Source of the DNA: Streptococcus oralis Uo5
GTDB taxonomy: Bacteria; Bacillota; Bacilli; Lactobacillales; Streptococcaceae
Length of the DNA: 64,000 bases
Assembly (NCBI RefSeq): GCF_000253155.1
Contig: NC_015291.1
Coordinates: forward strand, 777,001-841,000
Direction of reading: 5' to 3'
The notes beneath the pieces were generated by a model. It saw nothing but the letters and a program-made list of their open reading frames with translations. It did not search any database and had not been told where the DNA came from. This document shows positions 26,583-40,892 of this stretch, piece after piece. The position numbers and the translations under genes are program-made. Every line of letters begins with the position of its first letter. Within the stretch, counting starts at the first letter, position 1.

Positions 26583-27353
26583 ATGTCAGTATTAGAGATC
26601 AAAGATCTTCACGTTGAGATTGAAGGAAAAGAAATTTTGAAAGGAGTCAATCTGACTCTGAAAACAGGAGAAATCGCAGCTATCATGGGGCCAAATGGTA
26701 CAGGTAAATCAACTCTTTCTGCAGCTATTATGGGGAACCCTAACTATGAAGTTACCAAAGGGGAGGTCTTGTTTGATGGCGTAAACATCCTTGAATTGGA
26801 AGTGGACGAGCGTGCGCGTATGGGACTTTTCCTGGCTATGCAATACCCATCTGAAATTCCTGGAATCACCAACGCTGAATTTCTTCGTGCAGCCATGAAT
26901 GCTGGTAAAGAAGATGATGAAAAGATTTCAGTTCGTGAGTTCATCACTAAACTAGACGAGAAAATGGAATTGCTCAACATGAAAGAAGAAATGGCAGAGC
27001 GTTACCTCAACGAAGGTTTCTCAGGTGGTGAGAAAAAACGTAATGAAATTCTTCAACTCTTGATGTTGGAACCAACATTTGCCCTTTTGGATGAAATTGA
27101 CTCAGGTCTTGATATTGATGCTCTTAAAGTTGTATCGAAAGGTGTCAATGCCATGCGTGGTGAAGGCTTTGGTGCTATGATTATCACTCACTACCAACGT
27201 CTTTTGAATTACATCACACCAGACGTGGTCCACGTGATGATGGAAGGTCGTGTTGTCCTTTCTGGTGGTCCAGAATTGGCTGCCCGTTTGGAACGTGAAG
27301 GATACGCAAAACTAGCTGAAGAACTTGGCTACGACTACAAGGAAGAATTGTAA
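26583..27353 (+). CDS. sufC: Fe-S cluster assembly ATPase SufC
   Basis: Cytosolic ABC-type ATPase that drives conformational change of the SufBCD scaffold. The 256 residues have Walker A GPNGTGKST (about residues 36-44), signature FSGGEKKRNEI and Walker B FALLDEIDSGLD, the Glu-Ile-Asp variant typical of SufC. The start is ATG at 26583 behind AAAGGAAC. The open frame begins 51 bases earlier but without a start signal. It leads the sufCDSUB operon, the only Fe-S assembly system seen here. Confidence 0.96.
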   Translation: MSVLEIKDLHVEIEGKEILKGVNLTLKTGEIAAIMGPNGTGKSTLSAAIMGNPNYEVTKGEVLFDGVNILELEVDERARMGLFLAMQYPSEIPGITNAEFLRAAMNAGKEDDEKISVREFITKLDEKMELLNMKEEMAERYLNEGFSGGEKKRNEILQLLMLEPTFALLDEIDSGLDIDALKVVSKGVNAMRGEGFGAMIITHYQRLLNYITPDVVHVMMEGRVVLSGGPELAARLEREGYAKLAEELGYDYKEEL

Positions 27354-27380
27354 TTCCCTCGTATCTTTTAGGAGAAGTAA

Positions 27381-30307
<2,927 letters not shown>

Positions 30308-30364
30308 GACAAGTTTCTTTTGTCTTATGAATCATTAGTAATATAGAATGAAAGAAAGGATATT

Positions 30365-31777
30365 ATGGCTGAAGAAAGAGTAGAACCAAAACCAATTGAC
30401 CTTGGTGAATATAAATTTGGTTTCCATGATGATGTAGAGCCTGTCCTATCGACAGGAAAAGGACTCAACGAAGGTGTTATTCGTGAATTATCTGCTGCCA
30501 AGGGTGAGCCTGAGTGGATGCTGGAGTTCCGTTTGAAGTCTTATGAAACCTTCAAGAAAATGCCCATGCAAACTTGGGGAGCAGACTTGTCAGAGATTGA
30601 CTTTGATGACTTGATCTATTACCAAAAACCATCTGATAAACCAGCCCGTTCTTGGGACGAAGTTCCTGAAAAAATCAAAGAAACCTTTGAACGTATCGGG
30701 ATTCCAGAAGCTGAACGTGCTTATCTAGCTGGAGCTTCTGCCCAGTACGAGTCAGAAGTGGTTTACCATAACATGAAAGAAGAATTTGAGAAGTTAGGCA
30801 TTATCTTTACAGATACGGATTCTGCCCTCAAGGAATACCCAGACTTGTTTAAACAATACTTTGCGAAGTTGGTACCGCCGACAGATAACAAGTTGGCAGC
30901 TCTCAACTCAGCAGTATGGTCTGGTGGAACCTTTATCTACGTGCCAAAAGGTGTCAAGGTAGATATTCCACTTCAAACCTACTTCCGTATCAATAACGAA
31001 AATACAGGTCAGTTTGAACGTACCCTGATTATCGTTGATGAGGGAGCAAGCGTCCACTACGTAGAAGGATGTACAGCACCAACATATTCAAGTAACAGTT
31101 TGCACGCAGCCATTGTAGAAATCTTCGCTTTGGACGGAGCCTACATGCGTTATACAACCATCCAAAACTGGTCTGATAATGTCTATAACTTGGTAACCAA
31201 ACGTGCTAAAGCCTTGAAAGATGCGACTGTTGAGTGGATCGATGGAAACTTGGGTGCCAAAACAACCATGAAATACCCATCTGTTTACCTAGATGGAGAA
31301 GGGGCGCGTGGTACCATGCTTTCGATCGCCTTTGCTAATGCTGGGCAACACCAAGATACGGGTGCCAAGATGATCCACAACGCTCCACACACAAGCTCGT
31401 CTATCGTGTCTAAGTCTATCGCTAAAGGCGGCGGAAAAGTGGACTACCGTGGACAAGTAACCTTTAACAAAAACTCTAAGAAATCTGTCTCTCACATTGA
31501 GTGTGATACCATTATCATGGATGACTTATCAGCGTCAGATACCATTCCATTCAATGAAATTCACAACTCGCAAGTTGCTTTGGAGCACGAAGCCAAGGTA
31601 TCCAAGATTTCAGAGGAACAACTCTACTATCTCATGAGTCGTGGATTGTCAGAATCTGAGGCAACCGAGATGATTGTCATGGGATTTGTCGAACCCTTCA
31701 CTAAAGAGCTTCCAATGGAATATGCAGTTGAGCTGAACCGCTTGATTAGCTATGAAATGGAAGGTTCAGTCGGATAG
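30365..31777 (+). CDS. sufB: Fe-S cluster assembly protein SufB
   Basis: Main scaffold subunit on which the cluster is built. The 470 residues match the family, including [17 protein letters not shown] with the conserved cysteine and the C-terminal [22 protein letters not shown]. The start is behind GAAAGGA. The 3' end ([22 protein letters not shown]) is important because a decayed second copy of it lies 0.6 kb downstream, beyond an extra gene. Confidence 0.96.
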   Translation: MAEERVEPKPIDLGEYKFGFHDDVEPVLSTGKGLNEGVIRELSAAKGEPEWMLEFRLKSYETFKKMPMQTWGADLSEIDFDDLIYYQKPSDKPARSWDEVPEKIKETFERIGIPEAERAYLAGASAQYESEVVYHNMKEEFEKLGIIFTDTDSALKEYPDLFKQYFAKLVPPTDNKLAALNSAVWSGGTFIYVPKGVKVDIPLQTYFRINNENTGQFERTLIIVDEGASVHYVEGCTAPTYSSNSLHAAIVEIFALDGAYMRYTTIQNWSDNVYNLVTKRAKALKDATVEWIDGNLGAKTTMKYPSVYLDGEGARGTMLSIAFANAGQHQDTGAKMIHNAPHTSSSIVSKSIAKGGGKVDYRGQVTFNKNSKKSVSHIECDTIIMDDLSASDTIPFNEIHNSQVALEHEAKVSKISEEQLYYLMSRGLSESEATEMIVMGFVEPFTKELPMEYAVELNRLISYEMEGSVG

Positions 31778-31795
31778 ATCCAAAAGGAGAAGCAA

Positions 31796-32365
31796 ATGGG
31801 ATTTTTAAAAAAATTATTCGGTAATGTCGAAAAAGCGAATAAAGGCGAAATTCCTGTCGAGGAAATTGTCCCACCTTTTACAAATGATTTAGCAGAAGAA
31901 GCAGATGATTATTGGCGACAAATGGAACAAAACCTCTTGATAAACGCTGTAAAAGCTGCTGGTGGTCCTGAGGCAGTAGAACGTGCTTTTGTTCTTACTA
32001 ATTTCAAAGAAAATCAAGAAACCTTTGAGCTCTTTTATCAGGTAAATGGTCAACTTCTTTCATGGAGAGAGATGGATGCGACTGTTGTTGATAAAATCAG
32101 CAATCAACTCCTTCCGCAAGCGGCAGAAGTAGCGCGTGCAGTAAATGAAAATTATGAAGAGGCAAATGTACCAGTAATCCAGTACGCTATGCTTCAGTTT
32201 GAAACTGCAACCATGGCTTGGTTTGGTCGGAAGCTGACAACAGCTTCTCCAGAAGCTCAATTGACTTTTGAAGAATTGGTATCAGGTTGGCGCGCTATTT
32301 TGGAACAAGAAGTTCCAAATCGTCCTTTAGATAGTGACCGTCCCTTCCCTTATTTTGAAGTTTAA
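31796..32365 (+). CDS. Unknown soluble protein after sufB
   Basis: A 189-residue protein of no recognised family. It starts with a short basic stretch (MGFLKKLFGNVEKANKG) and is otherwise acidic and probably alpha/beta (FKENQETFELFYQVNGQLLSWREMD; ILEQEVPNRPLDSDRPFPYFEV). There is no signal peptide or membrane segment. The middle recalls small immunity-type proteins, but that is too weak to name. The Shine-Dalgarno site is AAAGGAGAAG and it follows sufB by 18 bases. It is followed by a degenerate copy of the sufB 3' end and then the operon terminator, so it appears to be an acquired gene inserted at the end of sufB. Confidence 0.75.
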   Translation: MGFLKKLFGNVEKANKGEIPVEEIVPPFTNDLAEEADDYWRQMEQNLLINAVKAAGGPEAVERAFVLTNFKENQETFELFYQVNGQLLSWREMDATVVDKISNQLLPQAAEVARAVNENYEEANVPVIQYAMLQFETATMAWFGRKLTTASPEAQLTFEELVSGWRAILEQEVPNRPLDSDRPFPYFEV

Positions 32366-32374
32366 AAAATCCCA

Positions 32375-32455
32375 AATCCCCAAAAACTTTCAATGGAGTA
32401 TACTGTTGAGCTTACTCGCTTGATAAGTAACAAATTGAAAGAATCAGTGGGTAAA
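32375..32455 (+). pseudogene. Degenerate duplicate of the sufB 3' end
   Basis: In one frame the sequence reads LSMEYTVELTRLISNKLKESVG, aligning without gaps to the SufB C-terminus [22 protein letters not shown] (15 of 22 identical). At nucleotide level CAATGGARTAT and GTTGAGCT...CGCTTGAT are conserved. The codon that is the sufB stop is here AAA. It has no start codon or Shine-Dalgarno site of its own. Confidence 0.8.
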
Positions 32456-32460
32456 AATGC

Positions 32461-32500
32461 AAATTCTGAACAGGAATCCCTTCTGTTCAGAATTTTTTTC
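32461..32500 (+). terminator. suf operon terminator
   Basis: A 13-bp perfect stem AAATTCTGAACAG / CTGTTCAGAATTT with a 7-base loop and a T run. Confidence 0.9.
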
Positions 32501-32520
32501 AAAAAAGGACCTAATAAATA

Positions 32521-32549
32521 TTCACAAAACTGCTTTTATATGGTAAAAT
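32521..32549 (+). promoter_or_regulatory. Promoter of the amino acid permease gene
   Basis: TTCACA, 17-bp spacer ending TGG, then TAAAAT. Confidence 0.65.
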
Positions 32550-32578
32550 AAAACAATTACATTTAGTGGAGATGAAGT

Positions 32579-33976
32579 ATGAATATTTTTAGAACCAAGG
32601 ATGTTAGTCTGAGACAGACAGAGATGCACTGCCATTTGAAGTTGTGGGATTTGATTCTTTTAGGAATAGGTGCCATGGTGGGGACGGGGATTTTCACCAT
32701 TACAGGAACAGCAGCAGCCACCCTAGCTGGTCCATCACTAGTGATTTCCATTGTGGTTTCTGCCCTGTGTGTTTCTCTATCTGCCCTCTTTTTCGCAGAA
32801 TTTGCCTCTCGTGTGCCTGCAACTGGTGGTGCTTATAGTTACCTCTATGCGATTCTAGGAGAATTGCCAGCCTGGATTGCCGGTTGGTTGACCATCATGG
32901 AATTCATGACGGCTATATCGGGTGTGGCGTCTGGCTGGGCAGCTTACTTTAAGGGCTTACTCAGTAATTATGGGATCTCCATGCCCCAAGTCTTAAATGG
33001 CACTTTTAACCCTGAACAAGGTACCTATATTGACCTTTTACCTATTTTGGTGCTTGCTTTGGTAACAGGAGTAGTCTTATTGAATTCAAAGGCAGCCTTG
33101 CGCTTTAATTCGCTTTTAGTAGTCTTGAAATTCTCTGCTCTCGCCCTGTTTATCCTAGTTGGTATTTGGTACATCAAACCTGAAAATTGGTCGAATTTTG
33201 CTCCTTTTGGCTTTGGCCAGATTTATGGAGGAAGCACTGGGATTATGGCAGGTGCATCTTTGATGTTCTTTGGATTTCTCGGATTTGAGTCTATTTCCAT
33301 GGCAGTTGATGAAATCCAAAGCCCGCAAAAAAATATTCCTCGCGGAATTGTCCTTTCTCTGACAATCGTCACCATTCTCTATGCTTTGGTAACCTTAGTA
33401 TTGACAGGGATTGTTCACTACAGTAAGCTCAATGTGGACGATGCAGTAGCATTTTCATTACGGAGTATTGGTATCGGCTGGGCGGCAAATTATGTTTCAC
33501 TTGTAGCCATTCTAACCCTGATAACCGTATGTATCTCCATGACTTATGCTTTGTCTCGGATGATTTATAGCTTAGCACGTGATGGACTTTTACCTCAAAG
33601 TTTCAAACAATTAAGCAAGACTAGTCGCGTTCCTAAAAATGCGACCCTCTTAACAGGAGTTGCTTCAGCCATTGCTGCAGGAGTCTTTCCTCTAGCCAGT
33701 ATTGCAGCCTTCTTAAATATCTGTACGCTAGCTTATCTCATTTTGCTAGCCTATGGAATAATAAAACTCAGAAAGGATAAGGGTATGCCAAAAGAGGGAG
33801 AGTTTAAAACACCCTTGGTGCCACTTTTGCCAATTCTTTCCATTCTTATCTGTGTTTCCTTTATGCTTCAATATAGTCTAGATACCTGGATCGCCTTTGG
33901 CATTGCTCTTCTAGTTGGTCTAGTCATTTACTTTACTTATGGGTTCCGCCATTCAACCCTCGCAGAAGAAGAATAA
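32579..33976 (+). CDS. APC-family amino acid permease (cationic amino acid transporter type)
   Basis: A 465-residue cytoplasmic-membrane transporter with about twelve hydrophobic spans. The start of the first span, LGIGAMVGTGIFTITG (about residues 28-43), is the substrate-binding glycine motif of the APC superfamily, and FAEFASRVPATGGAYSYLY is the CAT/YfnA-type second signature. It probably exchanges or imports amino acids with a proton; the substrate is not readable. The Shine-Dalgarno site is GTGGAGATG. It is monocistronic with a shared terminator. Confidence 0.88.
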   Translation: MNIFRTKDVSLRQTEMHCHLKLWDLILLGIGAMVGTGIFTITGTAAATLAGPSLVISIVVSALCVSLSALFFAEFASRVPATGGAYSYLYAILGELPAWIAGWLTIMEFMTAISGVASGWAAYFKGLLSNYGISMPQVLNGTFNPEQGTYIDLLPILVLALVTGVVLLNSKAALRFNSLLVVLKFSALALFILVGIWYIKPENWSNFAPFGFGQIYGGSTGIMAGASLMFFGFLGFESISMAVDEIQSPQKNIPRGIVLSLTIVTILYALVTLVLTGIVHYSKLNVDDAVAFSLRSIGIGWAANYVSLVAILTLITVCISMTYALSRMIYSLARDGLLPQSFKQLSKTSRVPKNATLLTGVASAIAAGVFPLASIAAFLNICTLAYLILLAYGIIKLRKDKGMPKEGEFKTPLVPLLPILSILICVSFMLQYSLDTWIAFGIALLVGLVIYFTYGFRHSTLAEEE

Positions 33977-34000
33977 AAGCTGGGAATTCCCAGCTTTTTT
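33975..34000 (+). terminator. Bidirectional terminator between the permease and YitT genes
   Basis: AAAAGCTGGG-AATT-CCCAGCTTTT, a perfect 10-bp stem with T runs on both strands; it overlaps the permease stop. Confidence 0.9.
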
Positions 34001-34847
34001 AATCTTTCACATAAGTAAATCCTTCACCCAGAATTTCATGAGCCTCAGTGATGGTGATAAAGGCTTGAGGGTCGATTTTGTGAATCATATCTTTCATTTT
34101 AACGATTTCATTCCGACCGACGATACAGTAGATAATTTTTAAATCCTTTTTGCTGTAGTAGCCTTGACCAGATATAAAGGTAACACCACGTCCGAGTTCA
34201 TCGTTAATCTCTTTGGCCAATTGATCAGGATATTGGGTAATAATCATAAATCCTTTACCAGCATAACCTCCTTCGCCTATCAAGTCGATAACACGAGCGA
34301 TGATAAAGTCAAATAAGAGGGTATAGGTAACTAGACGAAGGTCCTGGAAGATAATCAAAATCAACATTAGGATAAAAAAGTCAATCCCAAAAAGCAATTT
34401 CCCAATCGAAATATTGGTGTATTTGTTGAGGATACGAGCGACGATATCAGAGCCACCAGTGGTTCCACCAGCATTAAAGATAATTCCTAAACCAACCCCC
34501 AATAAGACTCCTGAGACTAAAGCGACAATGATGAGATCACCTTGCAAGTCGATGTGCAAAGGAATGCGCTCAAAAATTGCTAGCCAAACGGAAAGAGAAA
34601 TAGATCCTAGAAGGCTGGAGTAGAGGGTCTTAGGTCCAAATATTTTCCAAGCCAGGATAAATAAAGGGATATTAATTAAGAGGTTCATCAATGAGACAGG
34701 AATCTTAAAGAGATAGTAGGTAATCAAGGTAATACCTGTCGCCCCTCCCTCAAATAAATGATAAGGAACAACAAAGTAGGTAAGACCGAAGGCATAGATA
34801 GCAGCTCCAAGAATAATGGTGATAATCGGTTGAAGTTTTCGAATCAT
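33999..34847 (-). CDS. YitT family membrane protein
   Basis: A 282-residue protein with five membrane segments in the first 180 residues (the YitT/DUF161 part) and a soluble C-terminal DUF2179 domain (IITQYPDQLAKEINDELGRGVTFISGQGYYSKKDLKIIYCIV). The function of the family is not established; a transport role has been suggested for relatives. An extended -10 TGG-TATAAT lies at 34880-34875 on the minus strand and GAGGAAC precedes the ATG. Transcribed alone. Confidence 0.88.
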   Translation of the reverse strand: MIRKLQPIITIILGAAIYAFGLTYFVVPYHLFEGGATGITLITYYLFKIPVSLMNLLINIPLFILAWKIFGPKTLYSSLLGSISLSVWLAIFERIPLHIDLQGDLIIVALVSGVLLGVGLGIIFNAGGTTGGSDIVARILNKYTNISIGKLLFGIDFFILMLILIIFQDLRLVTYTLLFDFIIARVIDLIGEGGYAGKGFMIITQYPDQLAKEINDELGRGVTFISGQGYYSKKDLKIIYCIVGRNEIVKMKDMIHKIDPQAFITITEAHEILGEGFTYVKD

Positions 34848-34874
34848 AGCTGTTCCTCACTTTTCTATAGATAG

Positions 34875-34880
34875 ATTATA
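34875..34880 (-). promoter_or_regulatory. -10 box of the YitT gene
   Basis: TGG-TATAAT on the minus strand, 28 bases before the ATG. No clear -35. Confidence 0.6.
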
Positions 34881-34935
34881 CCAAAAATTCAGTTCTTTTC
34901 ATCGGATCACTTATGATTTTTTATCATTTTTTTGA

Positions 34936-34941
34936 TATAAT
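34936..34941 (+). promoter_or_regulatory. -10 box of the DegV gene
   Basis: TGA-TATAAT (extended -10), about 48 bases before the ATG. Confidence 0.55.
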
Positions 34942-34988
34942 AAAGGAGAAAATCCCAATCCTATTGAGAAGAATAGAAAGATTGAATT

Positions 34989-35825
34989 ATGACACAAGTA
35001 AAAATTGTAACGGACTCTTCTGTTACTATCGAACCAGAAGTAGTTAAAGAATTAAATATCACTGTTGTCCCTCTATCAGTTATGATTGATAGTGTGCTTT
35101 ATTCGGATGCAGATTTGAAAGAGGGAGAATTCCTTCATCTTATGCAACAAAGTAAGAATCTGCCTAAAACAAGCCAGCCCCCTGTAGGAGTGTTTGCTGA
35201 GGTCTTTGAAGAACTAGGTAAAGACGGCAGTCAAATTATCGCCATTCACATGTCCCATGCCTTGTCTGGAACTGTGGAAGCTGCTCGTCAAGGGGCAAGT
35301 CTCTCAACTGCTGATGTAACGGTTATTGATAGTTCCTTTACAGATCAAGCATTGAAGTTCCAAGTTGTTGAAGCCGCAAAACTTGCTAAAGAGGGTAAAG
35401 ACTTAGAAACGATCTTAGCTCATGTAGAGGACGTCAAAAATCATACAGAACTCTATATCGGTGTTTCGACGCTAGAAAACTTAGTTAAGGGTGGTCGTAT
35501 TGGACGTGTGACAGGATTACTAAGCTCACTCTTGAATATTCGTGTAGTAATGCAGATGAAGAACCACGAACTCCAACCAATCGTCAAAGGACGTGGAGCG
35601 AAAACTTTCAAAAAGTGGCTTGAGGAATTAACCGAGACTCTTTCCCAAAAATCAGTTGCAGAAATTGGAATTTCCTACGCTGGAACGAACGAATGGGCGA
35701 ATGAGATGAAGGCATTATTGCAACCTTATGTTGAGAAGCCAATCTCTGTATTGGAAACTGGCTCTATTATTCAAACTCATACTGGAGAGAATGCTTGGGC
35801 GATTCTAATTCGCTACAATTCCTAA
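34989..35825 (+). CDS. DegV family fatty-acid-binding protein
   Basis: A 278-residue DegV/FakB-type protein. Family members bind a fatty acid and present it to the FakA kinase for phosphorylation, allowing use of exogenous fatty acids. The N-terminus [13 protein letters not shown] and the segment [12 protein letters not shown] (about residues 58-69), with the conserved TSQP loop, are typical. C-terminal [17 protein letters not shown] holds the ligand-facing TGE motif. Monocistronic before hup. The specific fatty acid is unknown. Confidence 0.9.
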   Translation: MTQVKIVTDSSVTIEPEVVKELNITVVPLSVMIDSVLYSDADLKEGEFLHLMQQSKNLPKTSQPPVGVFAEVFEELGKDGSQIIAIHMSHALSGTVEAARQGASLSTADVTVIDSSFTDQALKFQVVEAAKLAKEGKDLETILAHVEDVKNHTELYIGVSTLENLVKGGRIGRVTGLLSSLLNIRVVMQMKNHELQPIVKGRGAKTFKKWLEELTETLSQKSVAEIGISYAGTNEWANEMKALLQPYVEKPISVLETGSIIQTHTGENAWAILIRYNS

Positions 35826-35863
35826 AAAAATAGAGAAAAAATGGTCAAAATAGTGTTTTTGAC

Positions 35864-35892
35864 TTGACCTATAGCCGATTTTAGGATATGAT
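35864..35892 (+). promoter_or_regulatory. hup promoter
   Basis: TTGACC, 17-bp spacer, TATGAT, about 40 bases before the hup start. Confidence 0.8.
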
Positions 35893-35932
35893 TATATTTG
35901 TTAATTAGAAATTATTTGGAGGATTTGTTAAC

Positions 35933-36208
35933 ATGGCAAACAAACAAGATTTGATCGCTAAAGTAGCAGAAGCTACAGAATTGACTAAGAAAGATTCAGC
36001 AGCAGCAGTTGACGCTGTATTTGCAGCAGTAACTGAATACCTTGCAGCTGGTGAAAAAGTTCAATTGATCGGTTTCGGTAACTTTGAAGTTCGTGAGCGT
36101 GCTGCACGTAAAGGTCGCAACCCACAAACTGGTAAAGAAATCAAAATCGCAGCTTCTAAAGTTCCAGCATTCAAAGCTGGTAAAGCTCTTAAAGACGCTG
36201 TTAAATAA
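35933..36208 (+). CDS. hup: DNA-binding protein HU
   Basis: A 91-residue nucleoid protein that bends and compacts DNA, the single HU of streptococci (also called hlpA). The HU signature [21 protein letters not shown] (residues about 46-66) includes the DNA-intercalating proline loop RNPQTG. The Shine-Dalgarno site TTGGAGGA is strong and codons are those of highly expressed genes. It has its own promoter and terminator. Confidence 0.97.
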   Translation: MANKQDLIAKVAEATELTKKDSAAAVDAVFAAVTEYLAAGEKVQLIGFGNFEVRERAARKGRNPQTGKEIKIAASKVPAFKAGKALKDAVK

Positions 36209-36216
36209 TGAATTTT

Positions 36217-36267
36217 CAAAAAGCCTATTGTATCAATCTTCATTGCTTGGTTGATAGGCTTTTTTTG
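36217..36267 (+). terminator. hup terminator
   Basis: AAAAGCCTATT pairs with GATAGGCTTTT (one G-U), with a long internal region and TTTTTT tail. Confidence 0.8.
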
Positions 36268-36304
36268 TTTATTTGAAAAGTTGAGTTATGATTCTGTACA
36301 AAAA

Positions 36305-36332
36305 GAAAAAGGCTCCCATGTTTGAGAACCTT
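36305..36332 (-). terminator. ldh terminator
   Basis: On the minus strand AAGGTTCTC / GGGAGCCTT (two G-U pairs) with a 6-base loop and TTTCTTTTT tail. Confidence 0.8.
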
Positions 36333-36339
36333 CTTTTCA

Positions 36340-37485
<1,146 letters not shown>

Positions 37486-37522
37486 ATATCTAGTTACTAA
37501 TAGTGAAATGAGGCATTTATGA

Positions 37523-39991
37523 ATGCAGGATAGAAATTTAGTGAATGTCAATCTGACAAAGGAGATGAAGACCAGCTTTATCGACTACGCCATGAGCGTT
37601 ATCGTCGCGCGGGCCCTTCCTGATGTTCGAGATGGCTTAAAACCTGTTCACCGTCGTATTCTTTACGGAATGAATGAACTAGGTGTTACACCAGACAAAC
37701 CTCATAAAAAATCAGCCCGTATTACAGGGGATGTTATGGGTAAATACCACCCACACGGAGATTCCTCTATTTACGAAGCCATGGTTCGTATGGCCCAGTG
37801 GTGGAGCTACCGTTACATGCTTGTTGATGGGCATGGAAACTTTGGTTCTATGGACGGGGATGGTGCAGCCGCGCAACGGTACACTGAGGCACGTATGAGC
37901 AAGATTGCTCTTGAAATGCTTCGTGATATCAATAAAAACACCGTTGATTTCGTAGATAACTACGATGCTAACGAACGTGAACCCTTGGTTTTGCCAGCTC
38001 GTTTTCCAAACCTTTTGGTCAATGGGGCAACTGGTATCGCTGTTGGGATGGCAACCAATATTCCACCTCACAACTTGGGTGAAACCATTGATGCAGTGAA
38101 GTTGGTTATGGATAATCCTGAAGTGACGACTAAGGACTTGATGGAAGTCTTGCCTGGTCCAGATTTTCCGACTGGTGCTCTTGTCATGGGAAAATCAGGT
38201 ATCCATAAGGCTTATGAGACTGGTAAAGGTTCCATTGTCCTTCGTTCTCGTACAGAGATTGAAACCACTAAGACGGGTCGTGAGCGTATCGTTGTAACGG
38301 AATTCCCTTATATGGTTAATAAAACCAAGGTGCATGAGCATATTGTTCGCTTGGTTCAGGAAAAACGAATTGAGGGCATTACAGCTGTACGTGATGAGTC
38401 CAACCGTGAAGGCGTTCGCTTTGTAATCGAGGTTAAACGTGACGCTTCTGCCAACGTTATCCTTAACAACCTCTTCAAGATGACCCAGATGCAAACCAAC
38501 TTTGGTTTCAACATGCTGGCTATTCAAAATGGCGTGCCAAAAATCTTGTCCCTTCGTCAGATTTTGGATGCTTATATCGAGCACCAAAAGGAAGTGGTTG
38601 TTCGCCGTACACGTTTTGATAAAGAAAAAGCAGAAGCGCGTGCTCACATCTTAGAAGGTCTTCTAATTGCGCTAGATCATATCGACGAAGTGATTCGTAT
38701 TATCCGTGCAAGTGAAACAGATGCCGAAGCACAAGCTGAGTTGATGAGCAAGTTTAAGCTTTCTGAACGTCAAAGTCAAGCTATCCTTGATATGCGTCTT
38801 CGTCGTTTGACAGGATTGGAACGTGATAAAATTCAGTCAGAGTATGACGAATTAATTGCCCTGATTGCAGATTTGGCTGATATTCTTGCCAAACCTGAGC
38901 GTGTGGCGCAAATTATCAAAGAAGAATTGGACGAAGTCAAACGCAAGTTTGGTGACAAGCGTCGTACGGAGTTGATGATCGGAGAAGTCTTAACTCTTGA
39001 AGATGAAGATTTGATTGAAGAAACGGATGTTTTGATTACCCTATCTAACAAGGGCTATATCAAACGTCTGGATCAAGGTGAGTTTACTGCTCAAAAACGT
39101 GGTGGTCGTGGAGTTCAAGGTACGGGTGTAAAGGATGATGACTTTGTGCGTGAGTTGGTTTCGACCAGCACCCATGATCATTTGCTTTTCTTTACTAATA
39201 AAGGACGCGTATACCGACTAAAAGGTTATGAAATCCCTGAATACGGTCGTACCGCTAAGGGCTTGCCAGTTGTCAATCTTTTGAAGTTGGACGAAGGTGA
39301 GAGCATTCAGACCATCATCAATGTTGAGTCTGAACGTAGTGATGACGCCTATCTCTTCTTTACAACTCGTTACGGTATTGTGAAGAGAACCAGTGTTAAA
39401 GAATTTGCAAATATTCGTCAAAATGGACTTAAAGCCTTGAATCTCAAGGATGAGGATGAATTAATCAATGTCTTGCTGACAGAAGAAGATACCGATATCA
39501 TCATTGGTACCAAGTTTGGTTATTCTGTTCGCTTTAATCAGTCAGCTGTTCGTGGCATGAGTCGAATTGCCACAGGTGTCCGAGGAGTTAACCTTCGTGA
39601 AGGAGATACTGTAGTTGGTGCTAGTGTCATCACTGATCAGGATGAGGTCCTTATCATCACTGAAAAAGGTTATGGTAAACGTACACTTGCTACTGAATAC
39701 CCTACTAAAGGCCGTGGCGGTAAAGGAATGAAGACGGCCAATGTTGCTGAGAAGAATGGTCCTCTGGCAGGTCTCCTCACTGTTAAGGGGGATGAAGACC
39801 TGATGATTATCACAGATACAGGTGTCATGATCCGTACAAATGTTGCCAATATTTCACAAACGGGACGCTCAACTATGGGAGTTAAGGTGATGCGTCTAGA
39901 TCAGGATGCTAAGATTGTGACCTTTACAACGGTTGCTGCGGCAGAAAAGGAAGAAGTTGGGACTGAAATTGAAACAGAAGGTGAAGCATAA
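37523..39991 (+). CDS. gyrA: DNA gyrase subunit A
   Basis: The DNA-cleaving subunit of gyrase, which introduces negative supercoils. The 822 residues carry the active tyrosine in [11 protein letters not shown] and the C-terminal beta-pinwheel with the GyrA box [10 protein letters not shown]. The quinolone-resistance positions are the sensitive type (Ser81 and Glu85 in [12 protein letters not shown]). The start is ATG at 37523; GAGG lies nine bases upstream. A 4-codon ATG frame opens 4 bases earlier and stops at once. The stop overlaps the srtA ATG by one base. Confidence 0.96.
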   Translation: MQDRNLVNVNLTKEMKTSFIDYAMSVIVARALPDVRDGLKPVHRRILYGMNELGVTPDKPHKKSARITGDVMGKYHPHGDSSIYEAMVRMAQWWSYRYMLVDGHGNFGSMDGDGAAAQRYTEARMSKIALEMLRDINKNTVDFVDNYDANEREPLVLPARFPNLLVNGATGIAVGMATNIPPHNLGETIDAVKLVMDNPEVTTKDLMEVLPGPDFPTGALVMGKSGIHKAYETGKGSIVLRSRTEIETTKTGRERIVVTEFPYMVNKTKVHEHIVRLVQEKRIEGITAVRDESNREGVRFVIEVKRDASANVILNNLFKMTQMQTNFGFNMLAIQNGVPKILSLRQILDAYIEHQKEVVVRRTRFDKEKAEARAHILEGLLIALDHIDEVIRIIRASETDAEAQAELMSKFKLSERQSQAILDMRLRRLTGLERDKIQSEYDELIALIADLADILAKPERVAQIIKEELDEVKRKFGDKRRTELMIGEVLTLEDEDLIEETDVLITLSNKGYIKRLDQGEFTAQKRGGRGVQGTGVKDDDFVRELVSTSTHDHLLFFTNKGRVYRLKGYEIPEYGRTAKGLPVVNLLKLDEGESIQTIINVESERSDDAYLFFTTRYGIVKRTSVKEFANIRQNGLKALNLKDEDELINVLLTEEDTDIIIGTKFGYSVRFNQSAVRGMSRIATGVRGVNLREGDTVVGASVITDQDEVLIITEKGYGKRTLATEYPTKGRGGKGMKTANVAEKNGPLAGLLTVKGDEDLMIITDTGVMIRTNVANISQTGRSTMGVKVMRLDQDAKIVTFTTVAAAEKEEVGTEIETEGEA

Positions 39992-40746
39992 TGTCTCATA
40001 AAAAAACGAAAAATAAAAAGAGTAAGAAAAACAAGCGAAGAAATCTATTTATCAATATTTTAGCAGGTTTCTTAATTCTTTTATCGCTAGCTTTAATTTT
40101 TAATTCAAAGATTCGTGATCTCTTTTTGGTCTGGAATACCAATAAATACCAAGTCAATCAAGTCACTAAGGAAAATATAGATGAAAATCTAAAATCCGAG
40201 GGAAATTTTGATTTTGACTCTGTTAAGTCTATTTCATCCGAAGCTGTATTGGCTTCACAATGGGATGCTCAGAAACTTCCTGTTATTGGAGGTATTGCTA
40301 TTCCTGAAGTAGAGATTAACCTTCCTATTTTCAAAGGGTTGGATAATGTAAACCTGTTCTACGGAGCAGGGACCATGAAACCAGACCAAAAAATGGGAGA
40401 AGGCAACTATTCTCTAGCCAGTCACCATATCTTTACTGCTGAAAATGCCAGTCAAATGCTCTTCTCACCTTTGGTCAATGCCAAAGCAGGTATGAAAATT
40501 TACCTGACCGATAAGGATAAAGTTTATACTTATGAGATTACAGAAGTAAAACGTGTTACACCAGACCGTGTAGATGAAATCGAAGATCGTGATGGCGTAA
40601 AAGAGATTACTTTGGTTACCTGTGTTGATTATAATGCGACCGAGCGTATAATCGTCAAAGGAATCTTTAAAGAATCAAAAGCTTATTCTGAGACTTCTGA
40701 GGATATTTTGAAGGCCTTTAATCAACCGTATAGACAACGTTATTAA
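39991..40746 (+). CDS. srtA: Sortase A
   Basis: Membrane-anchored transpeptidase that attaches LPXTG surface proteins to the cell wall. The 251 residues have a basic N-terminus, one membrane anchor (about residues 19-37) and an extracytoplasmic class A sortase domain. The catalytic residues are visible: His in SLASHHIF (145/146), Cys211 in TLVTCVDY and Arg219 in TERIIVKG. It is translationally coupled to gyrA by a one-base overlap (TAATG). Confidence 0.96.
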   Translation: MSHKKTKNKKSKKNKRRNLFINILAGFLILLSLALIFNSKIRDLFLVWNTNKYQVNQVTKENIDENLKSEGNFDFDSVKSISSEAVLASQWDAQKLPVIGGIAIPEVEINLPIFKGLDNVNLFYGAGTMKPDQKMGEGNYSLASHHIFTAENASQMLFSPLVNAKAGMKIYLTDKDKVYTYEITEVKRVTPDRVDEIEDRDGVKEITLVTCVDYNATERIIVKGIFKESKAYSETSEDILKAFNQPYRQRY

Positions 40747-40755
40747 GAATGAATG

Positions 40756-40787
40756 AACCAGTGAAGTGCTATTTCACTGGTTTTTTA
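40756..40787 (+). terminator. gyrA-srtA terminator
   Basis: AACCAGTGAA / TTCACTGGTT, a perfect 10-bp stem with a T run. Confidence 0.9.
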
Positions 40788-40878
40788 TGTCAACAAAATA
40801 GGATCAAAATAGTTCTTATGAAAAAGGATAAGAAGGCTTAGGATAAAGATTTTTAAGATAAATATTTTAGAAATTTAC

Positions 40879-40892
40879 AGAAAACGCTTTCT
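40879..40892. promoter_or_regulatory. cre (CcpA) site at the FNT promoter
   Basis: AGAAAACGCTTTCT is palindromic and fits the cre consensus except at the outermost bases. It overlaps the -35 region of the FNT gene promoter, so CcpA binding should repress it in glucose. Confidence 0.7.

Noticed and set aside
37519..37533. ATG AAT GCA GGA TAG just before gyrA as a leader peptide
   Set aside because: Only four codons, overlapping the gyrA start by chance; no attenuator structure follows.
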